Shown: positions 34,101 to 49,100, counted from the stretch's first letter. The stretch: DNA of 64,000 nt from Phoronis australis (GCA_002633005.1 NMRA01000479.1:92730-156729); one strand, 5' to 3'. Translations and numbers: made by a program. Notes: a model not told the origin generated them from the sequence alone.

Positions 34101-37100
34101 AAGATGACACCACTTTCAAGTTTTCGTATGGATTCGATGTGTTGGTGCCACCTAATAGCCATTTGTACTGTTTTTTTGCCGTCTGACGCTCTATATACCG
34201 AACCATTGTAAGGTTGAATATTCCTACTAGGAAAAGAACACCTGACGATGATTTTTGGACATTTCTAACTACAGTCTTCTCCAAGTGGCAATTGCATCCA
34301 TGGCTGTATCTCCTAAACCCTCTGCAGCTTCTTTGTTAAATTTGACGAAGGTGACAACAACTTTCGAAATCATTCAACTTCCACTGTGCCCCTTAAGGTA
34401 ATTTTATTATTTTTCCATTTTGCTCTTTATCATTGAAGTTCCTGGACAAACTTTTTATTGAATTTGAAAGATTTCTATTAAAAGAGGTAATGACATCTTT
34501 CGTTTTCAGATGGATTTGACTTAGTGCACGCCCCCTAGTTGTCGTTTTTATGTGTCCACATATTTATGTGTGGACCCATTATGCCGTCATCTCTGTCCAG
34601 GTGGCATCCGTACGGCGTCCGTCCAGCGTCCGTCCGGCGTCCGGCATCCGCTGCTCTATCTCCAAAACCGTTTGACGTATGTTCATGAAATTTTGCACGT
34701 GTTCTTTTCATGGATGGGACAGCATGAGGGAACTTTCGGACAGATTCGAACACCAGTCTGCCCCCTAGTGCCAATTTTAGTTTTTTACACTTACCTCTAT
34801 ATCTTCAAAGGTCTTCCGCGTATTTATATAAAATTTGGCATGTGGACATCTATTAGTAAGATGATGCTATCCACCCGTTTTCGGTTAGATTCGACATAAT
34901 TTTGTGCCTCCTAGTGGCCATTTTTACTGTTTTCCAGTATGTTTTTAGTCATCCACCCCTCTATCAACCAATCCGCTCTAAGGATGATTATGGAAATTGG
35001 CATGTATGTTCTTACTATGAAGGGGACGGCTGACGATGATTTTCCAACGATTTCTAGTGGCAGTTTTTTTTTGCACCTCTGGCTGTATCTCCTGAACCGT
35101 CTGCAGGATCTTTACTAACTTTAATAAGTGCATTATTATATGATGTTGGCAAAGGATGACGACGACTTTCGGACGGATTTGGTTACTGGTGTACCCCCTG
35201 TTGGCAATTTTATTTTTTTACGTTAAACTCTGTATCTTCAAAGGTCCTCAATGTATTTTCAAAAAAATTGGCGTACATGCTTCTGTTAGTGTGGTGACGC
35301 TATCTTTTGGTTTTCAGATGGATTTGACTTAGTTTGCGCCATCTAAGAGCCATTTTTACTGTTGTTGAGTTGTTTGAGTTGTTTTTTGGCGTCCACCCCT
35401 CTATCAGCCAAATCATTCTAAGGATCCGATGTTTTTGAAAATTGGCGTTCATGTTCTCTGTGTGAAGAGGATGATTGACGATGACAATTTTGACTACTGT
35501 GGCGCCTCCAGTGGTAGTTTTGTTTTGTTTCGTTTTGCGTCCATAGCTGTATCTCCTAAACTCACTGCTGGGTCTTTATTAAATTTAGTAAGTGTATTTA
35601 TATGAAACTAACAACAGACAATGACGACTTTCAGGCGGATCCAATGAACGCTGTCCCCCCTAGTGGCAGTTTTCATTTTATTCTGTTTTCCTTTGTTGCT
35701 CTGAAGTTCCATGACAGATTTCTATGAAATTTGGTGAATAGCTTTCTATTAAAGAAGTTATGACATGTTCCCATTTTCGGATGGATTGTACGTTTTTGTG
35801 CCATCTAGTGGCCATTTTTATGACCAATAAACAACCCTAAAAGCACACCGTTTGCTATGCATTTGTGGGCGCATTTCAACGCTCTGTGTTGCTCTTGTTA
35901 TTGTTTTTAATGTGTTTTGGCATCCGCATCTTTGTTGGCCAAGCCGCTCTTAGGATGATTATGAAAACTGACAACAGTCTGCAGGATCTGTTAAATTTGG
36001 ATGTTGTTTTCGTATGAAGGTGACAACAGATGACAATGACATTTGAACGGAACTGACTACTGCTGTTTCCCCTAGTGGCAATTTTATTTTCTCGGTTTTG
36101 CTCTAATTTTGGAGTTCCTTGATGGATTTTCATTGAATTTATGTAATAAATTTCTGTTAATGAGGTAATAACAGCTTTTCTTGTTACACGTCTTTGTGCT
36201 CGTTTTTTGTTATGTTTTAATGGCTACTTTGTTTTTGTTATGTTTTAATGGCTACTTTGTTTTTGTTATGTTTTAATGGCTACTTTGTTTTTGTTATGTT
36301 TTAATGGCTACTTTGTTTTTGTTATGTTTTAATGGCTACTACTGTAAGTCATTATGAAAAATGGTAAATGCGCTCCTACTGAGAAGAGCATGGTTGACTT
36401 TTGGACAGTTTTGACTACTGTGGCATACCCTAGTGGCAGTTTGCTTTTTTGCATTTGTGGCTGTTTCCCTTGTTAGGATTTTTGTGAATTTGGCATGTGC
36501 ATTTCTATGAGCTGAAGAACAGATGACAAAGTTTGAATGTATCTGACTACCAACGTGCACTCCAGTGCCAGTTTTGACTTTTTTATGGTCTTGGCCAGTG
36601 TATTCCTATTGAGGAGAGCATTGGTAATTTGCTATGCACCTGCTAGAGCCTAATATTCTAAGTTTACTAACATTGCTCTGCTAATGTTAAAAACGGGCTG
36701 AGTCTACTACAAGACTGGCTGAGTACTGGTGGCCAACGTCTTCTTGACAAGTCAAGTGAAAATTTGTGACCTGTGCTGTAGGAGGTCATGGAGGTTCTGT
36801 TTACCTAACGTTCACAAGCAGCAACGCCAGAAATATCTGACATAGGCAGTGCGCATGCGCAGCCAGCAGCTAACTATTCCTCCACAGAAATACACACAAG
36901 AAGGGGTTTTCCAAGGAATTTTGATTTAGGGGAGACAACTCTTGCAATTTGCCGATAGCTAGCGAGAAAAACACAGATCTAAGGATTCATTATGCTGAAT
37001 ATTGGTGAAGATTTTTCGGTGTCCATTGAAGTTTGAAGTTTGCCCATGTTGATAGTACACAGTCAATCGCCCGGAAGGCAAATTTTGAGCCCAAACTCAT

Positions 37101-40100
37101 TTTCAAATCAAATCTGTGGAGAGTATAATTCAGTTCCCTTGTTTGCCGATAGCGGAGGTCACGAACAGTGTGACCTAGATATCACAATAGCTGTTTTCAA
37201 ACGAATTTTCTGAAAAAAAACGGTGTCCAATAGGGTGTTGAAAGCGGGTTTGCGGCCAGAAATGTAAAAAGTTGTCACTTAAAGTTTCGTGATCTGTAGT
37301 ACGATTTTCAAGCCCTAAAGAGGAAGATTTAGCCTGGAATGATTATGTTCATTCCCAGTAGTGCAACAAGAAGCATGTCGGTCATGTATTTTGCTAAAAA
37401 ATGAATTCTGAAATTGTTGCACATAGAGCACTTCACGAGAGGCAGTTAGCTTAAGGTTGTACTAGTCCTTTTTAACATTATATTTCTGTTTTTAATTTAT
37501 GCTGTGTTGAAGGTATCACATTTATTAAAAAAGAACTCATACCCATAGACGGATCCATGGAATTAAGATGATGGGGCCCCGACCTCAATTTCCGAAGGAT
37601 AAACCTTCCTAATAGCCTTGCAAGGGGCGTGACGTCAATTTTTGTAGGAAAAACCCTCGCGAGATCCCTGAAAACGAAAGGTCGGCGCCATTTTTTAATC
37701 GTGTGCAGAATGAGGGAGCCCTGGGCCCCCTCGGACCCCCCTATATCCATCTATGCAGCGTACCGTCACAGTTTGATAGGCGGATCCAGGGGGGTAAAAG
37801 GGTTCCAGATCCCTTTGTCCCTTGATTTTGTCCTAGAATTTTCGAATTGTTGATTTGAACCCATTTTTTAAAAAAAAAACCTGGATCCGACCCTGCGTTT
37901 GGTTTCAAAACAGATTGTGCTGGTGAGTGTTCAGATAAATAATAGGGAACGAAATTTTATCATTCCGGAATCAGTAGTAGGTATCAGAAATGGCTAAGGA
38001 TTTCAGGAACTGAAAACGACATGTCAATGCCATTTTTATCATGTGCGAAAGGGAAGCCTAAATCCACTTATGGAGTGTAAAGTTTGTTTTCAAAACAGAT
38101 AGCACCGGTAAATGTACAGCAACAGAAACAGGAGTTCATATAGTAGCCAGAAAAAAAAACAAATGAGTAATTTTTGTTCAAAACTTTATTTTTTATAACG
38201 ATAAACATACAAAATGCCACCCAATGCTGCTTTAAATACCAGTGTTCAGATTTGAATAGTAAATGACTAGCATGGAAGATTTAGCCAGTTCATATGACAT
38301 ATTTGCATGCAATAAGAGATTGTTGCGAAAACAGCAACATCACTTAGCACGAAATGAACATCATAAATGAATACAAAAAATGCAAATGTTACAAATTTCT
38401 ACCACGAGGAATAACTGAATTTCAACACATGTGAAAATTGTCATAAGAGATCAAGCAAAAAAATAAAATCTAGTGGAAAATATATAAACACTTCTTCCAT
38501 ACAACTATAACTTTTGTACGGTGTCATAGATGACATCTGATGCACTTCAAAAATAAAAAAATAAAACAAATATATTCATGCCAGTCCTCGACACAGGCGG
38601 AAATGCCTGCTCGAAAATACGAGTGACCGCATATTCTGCACTCGTATTTCCCGCCGGATTTGGGCTCGCAAAAAGTGACGACCTAAAAAAATGCTGAACG
38701 TTCTTTCCGTGCCTTTTAGAATGTACGGGAGAGGTCAATTTCCCATTCATACTTAACTTTTTCAATCGTATTTTCGAGCAAGTAAATGCTTAATTATGTC
38801 GAACCCTGCATGCAATGAATATGGCGGGATGATATATACCGACTTGACCCTAACTAAGATTGTAATCATCTACCAATGGTCACTACAATACTGCGAAAAG
38901 TGCTCTTTTTGACCGCCTCTTGATTTTGAGAGGGAGCAATAGCTTGGTTTACAGAGGAGCTAAGTCTGGTGTTAAAGGCACTCTGGTTCCCTGGCTGCAG
39001 TCTCTCTGGTGAATTATGTAATCAAAAGGTCCAGCTAACCTAAAAATAAAAGCAATGTATCAGCAGCAGAATCTCAAGCTTTATAGAACAAATCAACCAC
39101 ATCCGCATTTTGTTAGTCTGAATGAAAATTAATTTGTTTTGCAGCATAATGCCATAATGCTGACCTAAAGACATTCTAGTACTATTTTAAGCCTGGAGAC
39201 TGAGGTCAGACAGCTGTGCTTGTGTTGGAAGTTTAATAGTACATACGTGCAGAAAGTGTAACAGACGTAATAAGGCTACCGTATATTAAAACACATTTCA
39301 CGGACCATTACAACTATAAAATAGTTAATATTAATAAATCGACAGTAAAATCATTAAGTAATTGTCTGCAGCAACAACTCGGTTGGTCAGTCACTGAAGT
39401 GAATCAGCTGAGCTGTGCCGCTACACCAGCTATGCGTGGCATGTTTAAACTCACTGTTTTCGATTTTCCTCACGCTATGACACGTTCAACTTGCCGAAAT
39501 TCCTTGCCCACAGTCTTGACGTGCTTCGGTAGTTTAGATTCTGTGATATCAATATCAGATTCCACCAAACTTTTAAGTTAATTTCAATTCTTGTCGATCA
39601 CCTCCTTCGTGAGTGTAAACGCAAAACAAGGGAACTGACCTCTGACCTAGACTGTCATTGGCAAACACTCGCACGACGATCGCCACCTTGCGGATGGCCT
39701 AGTTCACGAATTTCTGGTGATGGTCATCATTCAGTCCTGGAGTTGGGTTTTGTTGAACTAACATTCACAACCACCCGTCATTAATTTGATTTGATATGCT
39801 AGTATAAATTTTTGACATTTTAGCATAACATTGATGTCAACTGAATGTTCATGCTTGTAATTATCATGTGTTGACAGATATTTTAATTTCACTGTTTTTC
39901 AGATGTATACCAGGGTAACATGTTTGTGAATCTGAACAGTATTGTAAAGGAGATTATTATTGGTCTCTTTGGGGAACAGGTACACCTTCCTTATGTCTTA
40001 TTCATAGTTAAACGTCTTATAAAACTTGACTGTGATTTGAGTTGACCATAAATTCTTTTCATCGTTTCTTGACATGAAAAGAACTGACATTATGGGTGAA

Positions 40101-43100
40101 TTTCCTTGTATTTCTCAACTATGCGTACTTTTCAACATGAAATATATTTTTACAGTAACTTAAAATCAGTCAGGTTTGTGCACACAACCATTTTTCAGTG
40201 ATTCACAGAAGCTGGTGGTTTTCAATCTCCTTGGGCTGTTGAATGTGTTTAGACCTAGTGAACCTTCTGTTTATATCGTTTATTATATTCTTGCTCAAGG
40301 TAATTCAGTTGAATCGACATCACCTGACATTAGCAGATGATTTCTTCATCCAGTCAATGCAGACCAACTACTAAAGATAACTAGACAGGTTTCCATCATC
40401 AGCTTGGTACTGGGCTGTGGTTCTTTAAGTCATTAAATATTTCATGCAATAAAATCAATAAAAATGGTTTTCTTCACCCATTTGGCAGTCCACCATTTTA
40501 GAAACTATTGTCAAGGTCGTCACCTGGTTACCAACTGTATTCAATTACTGTTCATTGTCAGATTGCCAAGCAGTGGTGAATGTAGGTCACTAAGCAGTGG
40601 TGAATGTAGGTCACTAAGCAGTGGTGAATGTAGGTCACTAAGCAGTGGTGAATGTCGGTCGCTAAGCAGTGGTGAATGTCTGTTGCTAAGCAGTGGTGAA
40701 TGTCGATCGCTAAGCAGTTGTGAGTGTCCGTCACTATGCAAACAGCATGAAGATTGAAAGGAGATAAAAAGGGTTGTTCAATGAGAGGAAAAGTTCATAA
40801 AATTTTAATCTGATTACTTGGCGAAATTTATGTTGCTCTTCCACTAAGTTTGTTTTTTTAATTTTTAAAATTTTTTTTTCTTCGCACTATACAGGTCGCA
40901 ATTTTCGTCTGATCATCACGAAATTTACACATAACACGTACTTTCGGAAGTACTGGAAGCATATTGTTTTTCGTCAAAATCGGATCCAAGATGGCGGCTG
41001 TGGTGGCCATTTTGTTTTCATTTAAAGGTTCAAATGCTTCTGGAGGCTACGATTTTTTACGTAAAAGGCTAAGAATCGGCACAGTAACTGGACCAAAAGT
41101 TTTCTACAAGTATACCGGAAATTGATTACTTCCGGTTAAAGTTGGCGGAAATATCGGCGATCGCGCATGTGCACCTCGATTTTGGCCTAAAAACGTTTTC
41201 TCCTGTAGAGGGCGCATTATAAGACCAATTCATTTGAATTTTTACAGGTATTAGTTTCTTATGAAATGCTGTTACACAAAGCCAAAAAACCGGAAGTTGC
41301 TTTCAAGGTGGCGGATGTGGCGCATGTTGACCCATTTTCAGTCGTGCTGGAGTGCGATTTTAAACGGGAAGAGAAAAAGACGTGATTTTTTGCATGTGGA
41401 TTCTTTGAAGTATATTCCTTCAAATGGCCTATAACAATTTTTCTCTCAGACTTACCGTTTTCTAGTTATTTGACTTTGAATTTCTTAAAAAAAAACGCAA
41501 AATTTCGAAAAATTTACGGAATTAGGCGATACCATTAGTTTAGATAGAATTTTGAACGGGCTTTCAGAAGATGTTTTTCATTTTTCGCTAGGACGTCTAC
41601 TTTTCGAGTTATTTGAGATTTTCTGATAACCCTGTTCCTTTGTTGAGCGCTCTTGCTGCATTGATGTTGGTTTATCTTCTATTGAACTAGACTGTAGCCT
41701 ATTTCTTATTGATTTATGACATCTAAGTTCATCATATGAATGTTGTGATGTTGTTCATCATCGCCACCACCATCATCATATTCTTCATCGTCATCATCTT
41801 CGTCATCATCTCCGTCGTTGTCTTTTCCGTTAAATTCGCCAAGTGTCGCTCAAGACTGTAGCCTTTTTCTTACTGATTTCGGACTTCTACGTTCGTCATG
41901 TGTATGTTATTATTACTTCTTTTATCCATCCTCGCCACCAGCGTCGTCATATTCGTCATCTTCGTCATCATCTTTATCGTCATCTTTTTCGTTAATTTCG
42001 CCAAGTTTCGCTCCTTGGAGCGCTTTCATTTTAAAATATTGTTCATCTCCCTTGATCCAGAGACATATAGTTGTTTAACTTGTGCATTGCATATTCATTT
42101 TTACGAACAATCAGATTTTTGAATGGCGATGAAGTTTTCATGGCAGGATTAGTTTGTGGTGGTCATTTTGAGCTAGACTACGAGTGGTGGGGCCAAAAAA
42201 GAACATGGCGGGGCGAAAAAGGAATGCGGCAGGGCCAAAAAGGAACATGGCGTGGCCAAAAATTAAAGGAACATGGCGAACCGCCCAGATTTTTACTCAT
42301 TAGGGAAACACTAGGGTATTTAACTGAAATTAGAATTGTGTATTGATTAAGCTCCATCTTAGTAAAAAGTTGTTCTGAACTGCAGTGATTTCACCAGCAT
42401 GTCTAGTATAATATGAAATTATATGTAGTTGCTATCCTGTTAAAATTATTCCTTTTTTATCCTTTAGTGTTATGCCCAGTGATTTCTGTATTTTTCCTTT
42501 AAGTTAAAGCGTGCTGTGAATCATTTCAGAAACTAACAGTTGCAATGTATGACTTCCAAGCATGGGCCGAGGACAATGCTAGACTTATCGAATCAGTCTT
42601 CAACTGTCAAGAGTGGAGGGTATTTTTTAATATTAATTACGAAAAATGCAATAAAAAGAGTTAAGCCCAGAAAGCGCTAGAAAGCATTATATGTTGGCGT
42701 AGTTTTACTGGTAGTTCAGTTCAGTCACATATTGTTAGTTTTTTTGAAAGGGCAAGCTTCATTATGTTTTTGTTATTATCTTTATGTAAGAGTAGAGAGT
42801 GTGTCATGTTTTATAAAGACATGCATTAGAAATGTTGCGCTACTTGATATTTTGTGTTTTGTAGTAGTTAAAAGCTTCTTTCAAAGGGTCTTCATTATGT
42901 TTTGCATATTCAAAGTGTGGCTGTGTTTGCATGCGTACATACTAGTACATTCAGAGGCCCCAAATGCTAAAACAGTGTGACAAAAATACGTAATGCCTAT
43001 GACCTGTACACAGGGGGCACTAGCAGTGCACTGTACACGTGCCTGGCGAAGAATTGCACTATCCTAGTTTTGTTGGTTTGGGGTGCCCATCCCTTAATGC

Positions 43101-46100
43101 GTTTCAAATAAGTGTAAGTGAAATTCCCTGAATTCCTTTGACAAAAGCATAGTGTGATTTTCTTTGTGTGACAAACTGACTGCAAACTGTTTGTGTTGTC
43201 AAGTGTTATACAACATATAAATCATGCTGTTTTATATCTATTTTTATTTGTAGTAGTAGAATTTGGCATTCCTTATCCCTGGATGTTCTAGCATTGTTCC
43301 TAAAGGTTTTCTGTTGTCAATGTTGATCAAAACATTTTCAGAGACAGGCTGAACTGAGGAATATGAACGGTATCAGTAAATCCCTGTTGTCTGCCAGTCG
43401 ACGGATGTTCTACTCCTGGAAGCAACTCTCTGATTGGCCGGATGAAAAGGTTCCATGTTCACGATGTAAGCATGCCACGTGCCTCTACGATGGTCGTATT
43501 TATATGTATGGTGGCCGTGATATGACGATGGGATTGAAGGATCTATGGTCATATTCCTTAGGTAGGCTATAGCATGATTTGTTTTCTTCTTTGTTTTATT
43601 TTAATATTTTTATGATGGTAACCTCATCAGCACCAAGCAGTGCTTTCCCCAAGTGCCCTCAGCACTGACTTCACACCACATTTCATTCACTCCTTTTCAC
43701 AAATTTGAATTTAGACCTAAGCTGGGCACTCGATAATTAAGTAACAATACCATTAGTAAAATAGTCAATGTCTGCCAGCTAACCTAGGACTTGAACTAGG
43801 GAATAACAAATCCACAAAGTGAGACACTACACCTGGTCGTCCAGTATATTTTCCTGTGTATTTAGTAAATTAAAGTGAAAAAAAACTGGTTTGAAGTTAG
43901 GCTTTAATGTGCAGTTTTTCTTCATGTGTTTAGTCGTCTCAAATGAGTTGTCACAAAATGTACCTCATGGCGACAGACGTACCTTAACTTTAAAAAAAAA
44001 TGAAGAAACCGACTTTCCAACGGTTGTTATGCATGATCCGGGCCTGGTGTCTAATTTTTGGTTCTGAAATCAAACTTATTTTTGGACATTTTCTGTTCTT
44101 AGTAGAAACTCAAGATGATTTATATTCTAGAGTATGTTGCGGTTTACATACAGATGAGTGACTGTCTTGTTCAAGTTCACACTTGTTGACCCCTAGATCT
44201 GAGCTATACTTCGTGTCAGAATAAATATTGATGAAGTTATTAGTAAGAATAGATCCATTTTAAGTTGACCAAAATTTGTGCATATGTACTTTTAAATCAT
44301 GGGGTCAAACTTGTTGACATGTACTTTAACGTAAAAATCTTTTTTAAATGGTGTTTACTACTTTGGGTTCTGGGGTCAAAGCACTCTAGAGATTCTTAAA
44401 AATTCTGAGAACAAATTGTAACAGCTAATTAGCTGATTAGATAAGATCATGTGGTTTTTATTAGCCAATCACTAAATATTTAAGTAGAATATTGTAATAT
44501 GGGTTAAAATCAACAAGATATTCAGATGACCTATAGTAGTTGAAGCATAGAGACTTGCTACAGTGTACAGAGGAAATTGTACAACAGAGCCATCTCGTGG
44601 AAGATTCTAGAAAGGATCTTGGCAAGGGCGAGGGTTAACGAACAGGAAGTTAACTAAGAGCTTGTCACTTCCATCGTGAGTAGTAAGATACTACCTGAAG
44701 TGTTGCGTCACCAGCCAGAGACTGTGACCAGCAAGAAGAATCGCGGGTAGAAGAAATTGCCTGCAAGTGTTGCATCACCAGAGACGGTGACCAGCAAGTA
44801 CACTGTCACTATACAGTATGTGTAGTTCGAACATTCACCAACAGGACAGGTGTCCAACAAGTGGAGAGTCTTAGCTTGGATAGCAGATAAGACATTTGAT
44901 TATTTTGGTTGATTGATTGAAGTAATCTTTAAAGAGGGCGCTAGTGTAGTTACTCTTCATTGTAGTTGATTACTTAATTAACAGTTGGTTTCACTTGTCT
45001 AATTAGGGCTTATCATATAATAAATTAATTACTGGATTTGATAATTCACTTTCCATATACACACAATCTCAAAGCATAGCTACCTTTTAAACAAACCCAC
45101 AGTCAATCGTCTGACAGTTCACATCTGATGACCCCTAGCTCTGAACTACAGTTCACACTTGGTGACTCCTCGATCTGAACTACAGTTCACACTTGATTAC
45201 CCCTAGATCTGAGCTATAATTCGTACTTGATGGCCCCTAGATCTGAGCTATAAGCTCGAGTGAAAGCACAAGATTTGGAGTCAAAACTCAAAACTTCGAA
45301 TTCAGACTCGAACTTATTCCTTTAACGTTATGGTCATCAAGTACAAACTAGGAATTGACAGTCATCCCCGTAAGCCATAGTGTACTGTATGAGATATCTT
45401 GAGTTGAAAATAAGTTTGATTTTGAGTACAAAAAGTAGATCTTGGGGCCCTCTTTGTGTTGTCAGAAGAAACATTGTATTTGTTTTACACAACTAATGAT
45501 ATATTTTATTTCTAGCCAGTGACAGCTGGGAACAAATTGAGGTCATAGGTGAAAGGCCATCTTTGTTAGAAGGTCACACAATTGTGCCATATAAGGTAAA
45601 GGCTTCAATAGTCAATTGTTTTCCAGTGCATAATGCTTTTCGATTGCTTTTGTTATGTCACGTTTATCTCATTTACGGGTGTGCACAGGTTGTTACTGAC
45701 CGGTGCTAATAGCTTTCGTTGTGACAGTAGACTTCAAATTGGTTCGAGTTAATCACTTTTTATTCTCGACCGTATGTTCATAAGTTTACTCAAACAAGCT
45801 GTCTGATGCAATGTCTGGTCTATGCTCCAGCCAGTGCAACGAAGCCTTGACTTGTGATGAACTTCTGACACACTTCCAGCAACTGTTACACTCATTGATT
45901 CAACAACCTGCTGTCTCAATAGCTGCCACTCTATTGACTAACACTTTTCAGTAACAATTTCATTTCAGGTTTGTGGAAGGTAGGCGGGAAGGTGATCTAA
46001 GGCACTGTGACTTGTCCTCTGTAAAAACTGAAATGTTTTGCTAGTTTGCTTTTCTTTGACATACTACAAAGATATATCCTGTTTGTAACTGACACGACTG

Positions 46101-49100
46101 GAATGAACTTAACTTTAACATATTGCAATATATATCCCATTGTAGCTGATGCGACTGGAATGAACTTAACTTTAACATAAGACACACTAAATGGATCTTG
46201 TTTGTAGCTGATATGACTGGAATGAGTTTTCCAAGTCTTATAATATCTAAAAATTTAGAAATATGTGTAAATATTTTAGCAAAGTAGAAGAAAGACGTCA
46301 AACTTAAATCACTTCACAAAAACCTAGAATGGGTGAATTGTTTATTGAGTGTTAAATTAATTTTGTAATTGTTCTCGCATATGCTGTGACGGAGACCTTA
46401 CACTGATTTACTTGACTGTGTGCATTAATGTTGTTGATGTATACATGATTGTCTGTATGTTGTGATAGGGGCACTGAATCTTATTTAATTATCAATGAGA
46501 AGTAAGTAATTATAAGTAGTCGTATGTATATATTTAGACTAGGTTTTTGTTAGCTGAGATGTTGGCCTGGTTTTATGAAAACTTGTGTCTTGTTTCCAGG
46601 GCAACCTGTACATGTTTGGTGGAGAGTTTGGTTTTGGTGGAAAAGATGAAACTCCTCTTTGGATATTTAATGTTGGTGAGTTTTATATCTGACTTGTATC
46701 AGTCTGAGATCTGCATCAGTCTGATGTGATGATCTTTTGTTAGGATAAGCACCTTGTATCTATAGTAAGGTCTCATTTGTTGACTGGTAGTAATATAATG
46801 TGTCACCAACTTATGGATGTCTCAAGCCTTATTCACGAAAATTGTTCATTTTTACAGTATTTCACATACTTCTAGCAAAACACCTTGGGGAACTTCAAAT
46901 ACTAAGTATATACCGTGTAGCGAGCTGGTCATATTTTGATGAAATTTTGCACAAGTGTATAGTGCTTGTCAATTTTAAATCTGCTCCTGCAGTCTTGCAT
47001 GAGAGTTTTCAGTATTTTTGGAAGAAAGTTTCTGGATGATATCTAGAGACCAGATTGATGAATTTCAATGAAACTTTAACAGAAGTTTGTGATGTTAGCC
47101 ATGCTACAGCACATTTAGATTTATCTTGACAAAGAGTTGTTTTGGTGTTTTGTGGAAATTGTTTGAGGATGATGTCAAAAAGCTATTGATTGATTTTGAT
47201 GACACGGAGGTATGTGGCAGCACTTCAATGGTATCAGTCGATTTTCAGGCTGATTTGAGTACTGCAGCACCCTCTAGGGACTGGTTCATTTTGAAGATGA
47301 TGGCTGCTGCTAGTTTGGAGCATATTTCAACAAGTGCTGTACTATTATGTCATTTTCTGTCTCATCCTTGTATGTGCCAAACATCATGATTGTGATTTAC
47401 GAAAAGAACTAAAAAAACTAAATATGGTATTTTTGTCCCTTTATGGCATGTTTTATTTTGTTACTAGTGTTGAAGACTGGTAATTTTTAAACCTGTTTAT
47501 TTGTTGTTAGTTTAAATAGGTGAGGTACCGAAACTTTTTGTCAATTCTGTCTTTTGCAGCTACCCCTGTGGTCCAACTATTGTCTCCTCTAGAAAGATAT
47601 GGTTGGAATGCACTGTTGACGTATATCAACATTTCTCTTGTATCAACTGCTAGAATTCCACTTGATGAAGACATTTCCAAAAATTTGACGGGAAAATCGC
47701 AAATTATCTGTAGTCATTTTATGAAGCTCTGCAAAAACAGAGCGACATTTTCTCGTGTGTCGCAAGGTGCTCGGTGTGTAGAATGAAAATTTGATATGTA
47801 CCATGGGAAGATTATCCAGGGTAATTTGTTCTTGGATAATTGAACATGACTTTAACTCATGATGTGGACATGAATTTACCTCATGGTGTGCACTGGACTT
47901 TAACTCATGGTGTGCTCATGGTTTTAGTCAGAGTAGGCAGGAATGGGCAAAAATTACAGAATCTGTCCAACTTTTGTTAGAATCCAAGTGGATGTATTGC
48001 AATGAAATGAACATTTAGCTGTGTTGAACATTATATAATTTCCCCTTGTTTGTAGACTCCAATTCATGGAGGAAGTTCAGTATTGACTCTGAAGTACAGA
48101 TGCCTGCTGGAAGACGTGGACATACGGCGGTGATATCCCAGAATGCTATGCATATCTATGGAGGCTACATGGACTTAAAAGGCTCAACTAGTGAGCTTTG
48201 GACATTTGACTTTGGTAGGTCGCTAATGATAGAAGCCTTGTTTATTCAGTAAAGAAAATTGGTTGTCAACGTCGTCTTTGTTATTTGTGATGTAGTGATT
48301 ATAAATTAGCATTCAGCTCTGATGGTCTGTGTCCTGAGTCCAGGATCTAACCTCTGAACTCAAGACTCAGATTCGGGCTCAAAGTTCAGCCAGCCACACT
48401 CGGTGATTTGAGTACAATTTTGTGTGACGTTAGCTCACTTGTTGCATGATATGCAACATAGGCCTACTTTCGAGAAAATAAGCCCATGAGTAGTTGTTCA
48501 GATTTCCCATGTTCATCACGTAAATTGTCTGTTAGAATGTCATTTTACTAGTTTTATCTATTTTAAAGACGACAATGTTGATTTGGCATCTTGCATCATT
48601 GCCATCGAATGAAATAAAGTTAACAACTAAACAAATTTTCAAATTACTTTAATCATAAGCTGTGTCTGTTTTGTAATCTGGAAGTCTCATTCTTGCAGAT
48701 TCTGAATCGTTCCATCTTGTCTACAGCAGTGTCTTGACTGAAGATGGCGCTGGTCCACGTCATCACCACTCAGCAGTGGTTCATGGGAGTGCCATGTGGG
48801 TTTATGGGGGAAACATTGACCTCCAGCCGAGAAATGATTTGTGGAGATGGAGTTTCAGTGAGTGAGCTTGTAAAATGCAGTAGCCATACTGTCACCATAT
48901 AACTGTTAAATGTGCACTGTGTGCTTCAGAATGAAGGATAACACACAGAATTATGGCGTATACATCTAAAGTAGTGGCTCTTCTGCATCGGGCAGGATAC
49001 AGCAAAAACTATGTTTTTTGACACGTATGACTCGTTTCCTGCAGTACAATCTGTTGTTGGATTGGTAAACATACATGTAAGACAATGACATGCAGGCTAC

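Larger units (their letters stand above)
32469..39902. other. Introns 5 and 6 of the kelch gene
   Basis: Intron 5 (32469-33042) has no notable element. Intron 6 (33081-39902) holds the hairpin/CCGT head, the 489-bp hAT-like insertion, the ~145-bp repeat block and a 28-bp minisatellite. From 36600 to 39900 I see only fragments such as a GGGGAGACAACTC word near 36932 and GCGGATCCAGG near 37780. Confidence 0.65.
39980..42529. other. Intron 7 of the kelch gene
   Basis: Contains a 24-bp minisatellite, a GGAAG/ATGGCGGC motif cluster, a 164-bp tandem duplication and a 21-bp repeat. No exon is supported. Confidence 0.7.
43562..45515. other. Intron 9 of the kelch gene
   Basis: Contains a tRNA-like fragment (minus strand, about 43775-43845, box B-like AGTTCAAGTCC with a GTGTAGTG box A) and a 34-bp minisatellite. 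44216-45111 separates a lone minisatellite unit from the main array. No exon is seen. Confidence 0.65.
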
